DNA from: CAYQAJ01 sp964415245
Lineage (GTDB): Bacteria > Planctomycetota > Planctomycetia > Pirellulales > Pirellulaceae
Reading direction: 5' to 3'
Assembly: GCA_964415245.1 (NCBI GenBank)
Contig: CAYQAJ010000187.1
Location: 1-10,238 of the forward strand
Length of the DNA: 10,238 bases
Part shown: piece after piece, positions 7,235 to 10,238 of the stretch
Numbering within the stretch: the stretch's first letter is position 1
Layout of the letters: the number at the start of each line of letters is the position of its first letter
Notes under the pieces: model-generated
Database searches by the model: none
What the model saw: the letters and a program-made list of their open reading frames with translations, nothing else
What the model was told of the DNA's origin: nothing
Made by a program: the position numbers and the translations under genes

Positions 7235-7302
7235 AAACTCGAACCTGCGAACGGTCCCGCGCTAATTGACAACGGTTCGACCGATTGCGATAACGATGCG
7301 AG

Positions 7303-7332
7303 CTGCAAATGGCACGCTCGTGCTATTTGCAG
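7303..7332 (+). promoter_or_regulatory. 30-base near-perfect palindrome / leader hairpin before the membrane-protein gene
   Basis: CTGCAAATGGCAC (7303-7315), loop GCTC, GTGCTATTTGCAG (7320-7332). The 13-bp stem has a single G-U pair, and the hairpin ends 57 bases before the membrane-protein start codon. No U-run follows, so it is not an intrinsic terminator. As DNA it is a good candidate operator for the winged-helix regulator encoded just upstream; as RNA it would be a stable leader hairpin. It does not match the E. coli ModE box as I remember it. Confidence 0.5.
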
Positions 7333-7389
7333 GGCAGAACCGATTGCCCGCGACTTCCCTTCAACTCGCGCGACCGAGGAGCCCCCGCG

Positions 7390-8025
7390 ATGCTTGCCGA
7401 CAGATTTGCCTGGAACCCGCTGGTCGCATCCGCAAGCCGCATTCGCTTCGGTCCCGCCGCCGGGGTTGATGTATCGGCGCGACCCACGCTTCGCGAGCTG
7501 GTGATCCTGATCCTGGCCGGCGCCACCGCGGCCGCCGCCGTCGTGATCGTCGACATGAGTCTGCGCTTGCCGGGCCACGCCATCCTTCGCGGCGTAATCT
7601 TCATGGCCCTCGGCATCGCGATGGTGCCGCGACGTATGTCGGGGCTTGTCATGGGCGCCAGCGCGCTGGGCACCGCCGGGCTGATTTCGCTGGTTTCGGT
7701 CCACTGGCGGGCTGGCGCGGGAGCAATGACCAGCCTGCTGCTGTTGGGGCCCACGCTCGACCTGGCCTTGTGGGCGACGCGCCGCTCGTGGCAGGTGCCG
7801 TTGGCATTTGCGGCCGCGGGGTTTGCCGCCAATGCCGGTGCGTTCGCCGTGCAGGCGGGTCTCAAGGCCAGCGGTATCGCGCTGGGCGGAGGGAAACCGC
7901 TGAGCGTGTGGCTCCCTACCGCCATTGTCAGCTACACGATCTGCGGATTGGTTGCCGGATTGGTCAGCGGCGCGGTCTGTTTTCGGTTTCGGCCCAGACC
8001 GACCCGCGCGTCCGAACTGGGATAG
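7390..8025 (+). CDS. Six-helix integral membrane protein, possible ECF-type transport component
   Basis: A 211-residue hydrophobic protein with a polar N-terminal tail (1-34). Six likely membrane segments lie near residues 36-56, 61-80, 83-103, 109-129, 135-157 and 173-198, followed by a basic, presumably cytoplasmic end. I do not recognise a named family. The size, helix number, the PGHAILRG turn before helix two and the Gly-rich last helix (GLVAGLVSGAVC) recall substrate-binding S components of ECF transporters; this is a resemblance, not a match. The ATG at 7390 is chosen because GAGGAG lies 8 bases before it. An upstream in-frame ATG at 7309 falls inside the palindrome and has no such site. 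The next gene starts 52 bases downstream, suggesting co-transcription, so a transported or sensed small molecule may link the trio. Confidence 0.8.
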   Translation: MLADRFAWNPLVASASRIRFGPAAGVDVSARPTLRELVILILAGATAAAAVVIVDMSLRLPGHAILRGVIFMALGIAMVPRRMSGLVMGASALGTAGLISLVSVHWRAGAGAMTSLLLLGPTLDLALWATRRSWQVPLAFAAAGFAANAGAFAVQAGLKASGIALGGGKPLSVWLPTAIVSYTICGLVAGLVSGAVCFRFRPRPTRASELG

Positions 8026-8077
8026 GGCGAGGGAAGACGAGCGCCCCGCGAAGTTTGCACTCGCAAACGGCACGTTC

Positions 8078-8818
8078 ATGACATCGCATCCCCTTGACGA
8101 AAACGTGATCTACGTCGGCATCGACGACACCGACATCGTAGATTCGCCCGGCACGAACCAGATCGCCCGGGCGATCGCCGAGTTCGTCGCTCCCCGATTC
8201 GAGTGTCTGCTCATCGTGCGGCACCAGTTGCTGAGCGACCCGCGCGTTCCCTGCACATCGAAGAACGGTTCCGCATCGCTGCACTTTCGCTCGCGCGATG
8301 GGGCGCGCGCCGACGAGTTGGCCGACGTATTCCGCGAAGAGTTGGTTCGCAGATCGGCAGTCGGTAGCGACCCGGGCCTGTGCGTTGCCGAGCGCATCGG
8401 CGACGAGTTGATCGATTTCGGCCGCCGATGCCAGCAGCAGCTTGTGGCGCAGCGCGAGGCGATCGAGCTGGCGGCCCGCTACGACGTATTGCTCGAAGGG
8501 CTGGGCGGAACGCGCGACGGCGTCATCGGCGCGCTGGCGGCGGTGGGCCTTGCCGCGGGAGGCGACGACGGACGTATCGTGCAGCTCGGCGGCTGGGCCG
8601 ACGACCTTAGCGGCCCGCAACCCGTCGGCGCGATTACCCGACGAGGAATCGCGATTCGCCGGCTGGAGACCGACCGGACGATCGACCATGGCGTAGTCGA
8701 CGTGGGCAAGAAACTGCGACCGAATCGCCGGGACGGAGGCGCCGTGCTATTTGTTGCGCCCATGGAATCGATGGATACGAATGAGGAGTCGTGTTGGCAG
8801 GCCGTGCGCCTTACGTAA
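8078..8818 (+). CDS. TiaS-like kinase-domain protein (stand-alone), function unknown
   Basis: A 246-residue soluble protein. Its motifs line up with the first half of archaeal TiaS, the tRNA-Ile2 agmatinylcytidine synthetase: IYVGIDDTD (11-19), SPGTNQIAR (23-31), PCTSKNGSASLHF (58-70), DPGLCV (98-103) and GLGGTRDGVIGALAAVG (141-157). These correspond to the TiaS GIDDTDS, KTRGNGA, DPG and GRGLIGALAA motifs in the same order. The OB-fold and zinc-ribbon parts that help TiaS bind tRNA are absent; the protein ends soon after a basic KKLRPNRRDGG stretch (211-221). Bacteria make lysidine with TilS instead, so a different substrate is likely. The start is the least certain of the window: the ATG at 8078 has no clear SD, the earlier in-frame ATG at 7925 lies inside the membrane gene, and a GTG at 8105 would still keep the first motif. 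It probably forms an operon with the two genes upstream. Confidence 0.75.
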   Translation: MTSHPLDENVIYVGIDDTDIVDSPGTNQIARAIAEFVAPRFECLLIVRHQLLSDPRVPCTSKNGSASLHFRSRDGARADELADVFREELVRRSAVGSDPGLCVAERIGDELIDFGRRCQQQLVAQREAIELAARYDVLLEGLGGTRDGVIGALAAVGLAAGGDDGRIVQLGGWADDLSGPQPVGAITRRGIAIRRLETDRTIDHGVVDVGKKLRPNRRDGGAVLFVAPMESMDTNEESCWQAVRLT

Positions 8819-8870
8819 TTCGGACGCGTGCACGCGAGCGGTGAGGCGGATTGCGCGACGTACAGGGGTT

Positions 8871-9065
8871 GAAAACCCAAATCCCAAAACCCAAATCACA
8901 AACAATCCTCAAAGCACCAAAGACAAAAGTTCCAAACGGCTCGCTCGCCCGTGCGATGGCTAGGGCGAGCTTTCCCGTCGGAGCGGTGTGCGACTCTGGG
9001 TTTGGAAGTTTGAGGTTTTGCGTTTGTTATTTGTTTGGGATTTGTGATTTGAGATTTGGAGCTTG
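8871..9065. repeat. Long palindromic intergenic element, copy 2
   Basis: The left arm (8871-8939) has the same length as in copy 1 and matches it at about 56 of 69 positions by hand count, without gaps, again ending in CCAAACGG. The right arm (about 8996-9065) contains a 25-base block (9029-9053) identical to 4846-4870 and ends with the same GAGCTTG. The core differs from copy 1 but folds by itself: GCTCGCCC (8943-8950) pairs perfectly with GGGCGAGC (8963-8970). Copy 2 lies between tandem genes, 52 bases after the TiaS-like stop and 59 bases before the DUF1559 start. It has the same orientation as copy 1. It may separate two transcription units. The flanking 10-bp inverted pair of copy 1 is not found here. 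Confidence 0.8.
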
Positions 9066-9074
9066 TTCTGACGA

Positions 9075-9088
9075 CGGTCGGGAGACCG
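9075..9088 (+). repeat. Small hairpin with GNRA-type loop in the DUF1559 leader
   Basis: CGGTC (9075-9079), loop GGGA, GACCG (9084-9088). GGGA fits the stable GNRA tetraloop class. It ends 36 bases before the DUF1559 start codon, so it could fold in the mRNA leader. Similar words come to mind from other planctomycete intergenic regions, unverified. Confidence 0.35.
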
Positions 9089-9124
9089 GCCACAACAAGC
9101 CGTCCACGGGAACCGGAGTAAACC

Positions 9125-10120
9125 ATGTCCCATCGCCGCGCCTTCACGCTCGTCGAGATGCTGGTGGTGATCTCGATCATCGGCATGCTCATGGCGCTGT
9201 TGCTTCCCGCCGTCATGGCGGCGCGCCACGCGGCATGGCGGGCCGGTTGCCAGAGCAACATGCGACAGATCGGCGTCGCTTTGCAGCATTATCAAGTGCA
9301 GCTCGGCAGGTATCCCAGCGGCGTGCTGGGAACAACCGGCAGCACGTCGGCCGCCGAACCGCTCCACACGTGGCTGGCCCTGACTCTCCCCTACGTCGAA
9401 CAGTCGAATCTGCACGAGGCCTACGATTTCGACGTGCGATTCGACGACCCCAACAATGCCCAGGCCGTCGCGCTCGTTCTGCCGCTCTTTACCTGCCCCG
9501 CGGCCGACGACGCTCTCCTCGACGAGCGATACGGCCCGAACAATTACGCGGGCAGCGCCGGCACCGCGCCCGGCGCCGACGACGGCTTTCTCTATCCCTT
9601 GTCCGGCGTCCGCGACATCGACATGCGCGACGGCAAGTCCACAACCGTCGCCGTGGGCGAGTTGCAATGGGAAATGGGCGGCTGGGCCCGCGGCGCGATA
9701 AATCTGGGATCGGGCGGCGGAAGCGGCTCCGGATCAGGTGGCGGCGGTGCTTCGGGCGGAGGCGGAGGAGCGGGCTCCGGTGGTGGTGGAGGCGGTGGCG
9801 GTTCTGGCGGCGGCTCCGGCGGGGGAGGCGGAGGCGGCGGAGGTTCCGGCGGCGGGGGAGGTCAGGGGTTTGCCCGAGGTGTTCTCCGCTGGTGGAGAGC
9901 CGCGCCCAACTGCGCTCAAGCGGGCATCAACCCGCGCGAAACCACTTGCTCCAACAGCGCCGAGCGCCGTTTCCAATTCTCCAGCGGACACCCCGGCGGC
10001 GCGCACTTTCTCTTCGCCGACGGCCGCGTTCAGTTTGTCAAAGACGAGATCGACGCCGCCGTTTTGCGGTCGATCATCACCCGCTCCGGCGGCGAAATCG
10101 TCGCCGATAACACATACTAA
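9125..10120 (+). CDS. DUF1559 protein with type IV prepilin-like N-terminus and Gly/Ser-rich insert
   Basis: A 331-residue protein of the planctomycete DUF1559 (SBP_bac_10-like) family. The N-terminus RRAFTLVEMLVVISIIG (4-20) is a class III signal: a basic leader, cleavage expected before F7, Glu five residues into the mature form, then one hydrophobic helix to about residue 30. The processing residue is Ala (A6) rather than the usual Gly. MRQIGVALQHYQ (46-57) and NNYAGSAG (139-146) fit family blocks. H289 to D299-G300 (HPGGAHFLFADG) is the C-terminal H-x9-DG motif. The protein is expected to be exported and anchored by its N-terminal helix, as pseudopilins are; family function is not established. 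Residues 195-246 are almost only Gly and Ser, an insert unusual for the family as I know it. The start is supported by GGAG six bases upstream. It has no visible operon partner. Confidence 0.95.
   Translation: MSHRRAFTLVEMLVVISIIGMLMALLLPAVMAARHAAWRAGCQSNMRQIGVALQHYQVQLGRYPSGVLGTTGSTSAAEPLHTWLALTLPYVEQSNLHEAYDFDVRFDDPNNAQAVALVLPLFTCPAADDALLDERYGPNNYAGSAGTAPGADDGFLYPLSGVRDIDMRDGKSTTVAVGELQWEMGGWARGAINLGSGGGSGSGSGGGGASGGGGGAGSGGGGGGGGSGGGSGGGGGGGGGSGGGGGQGFARGVLRWWRAAPNCAQAGINPRETTCSNSAERRFQFSSGHPGGAHFLFADGRVQFVKDEIDAAVLRSIITRSGGEIVADNTY
9707..9862 (+). repeat. Gly/Ser low-complexity coding tract inside the DUF1559 gene
   Basis: 156 bases encode 52 residues: 41 Gly, 9 Ser and 2 Ala. All four Gly codons and several Ser codons are mixed, with no long perfect DNA unit, so the tract looks maintained as a protein linker rather than a fresh slippage product. 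The coding strand is strongly G-rich, with several runs of three or more G. Confidence 0.9.
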
Positions 10121-10238
10121 GCGCCCTCGTTTAGCCCGGAGCCAACGGCGACGGCGCGAACCCTGCGCAAACCCTGACCTTCTGGCCTTGTTCTTACCCA
10201 CATTTTTTGGCGCCGGACATCAGTGTTGCGCCGCGCAC

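Noticed and set aside
7925..8077. 51-residue N-terminal extension of the TiaS-like protein
   Set aside because: It lies largely inside the membrane-protein gene, and the family fold begins at IYVGIDDTD shortly after 8078. The true start remains somewhat uncertain.
6736..8079. 447-residue antisense frame across the regulator, membrane-protein gene and gaps
   Set aside because: It spans three coding genes and two intergenic hairpins with no recognisable domain; best explained by high GC suppressing stop codons.
4685..9065. CRISPR array or insertion sequence to explain the repeated arms
   Set aside because: There are only two copies 4 kb apart, without regular spacers, cas genes or a transposase frame.
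8851..10110. 419-residue Arg-rich frame overlapping the DUF1559 gene
   Set aside because: It is the +1 shadow of the Gly-rich DUF1559 frame and reads through the repeat element. The FGICDLRFG-type peptides are translations of the repeat arm.
10203..10208. T6 run after the DUF1559 gene as a terminator
   Set aside because: No stem of useful length precedes it on the + strand.

Overview
The window reads as GC-rich chromosomal DNA of a planctomycete, probably close to the Pirellulales. The strongest evidence is the gene at 9125-10120, a DUF1559 protein with a type IV prepilin-like N-terminus and a C-terminal H-x9-DG motif, a family hugely expanded in Planctomycetes. The other genes fit: independent single-gene units, frequent but not universal Shine-Dalgarno (SD) sites, and hairpin-rich intergenic DNA. 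I see no tRNA, rRNA, transposase, integrase, CRISPR array or phage gene.

Layout. 57-914 (-) is a fumarylacetoacetate hydrolase (FAH) family enzyme. 1331-3685 (+) is a c-di-GMP signalling protein with HD-GYP-like, PAS and GGDEF domains plus an unrecognised C-terminal domain. 3994-4602 (+) is a Mn-type superoxide dismutase, convergent with 4928-6634 (-), dihydroxy-acid dehydratase (ilvD). Divergent from ilvD is a probable three-gene unit on the + strand: a ModE-like winged-helix regulator (6814-7197), a six-helix membrane protein (7390-8025) and a protein resembling the kinase-like domain of archaeal TiaS (8078-8818). The DUF1559 gene (9125-10120) closes the window. The last 118 bases hold no gene or clear terminator.

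The intergenic DNA is the most unusual part. The gaps at 4603-4927 and 8819-9124 each carry a copy of the same roughly 195-bp element. Its left arm of about 69 bp is nearly free of G, a GC-rich core of about 58 bp follows, and its right arm of about 70 bp is nearly free of C. The arms are imperfect inverted repeats built on a seven-base rhythm. The left arms match at about 56 of 69 positions without gaps and the right arms share an identical 25-base block, while the cores differ but keep the potential to fold. Smaller perfect hairpins lie at 32-50, 7215-7234, 7303-7332 and 9075-9088.

Working together: FAH, SOD and ilvD are ordinary metabolic or stress genes with no evident link to each other. 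The ModE-like/membrane/TiaS-like trio is the only probable operon and the most promising candidate for an undescribed function. It couples a metal-type regulator fold without a ligand domain, a possible small-molecule transporter, and a stand-alone kinase-like domain whose archaeal relative modifies tRNA. All calls were made by eye; no database search was run.
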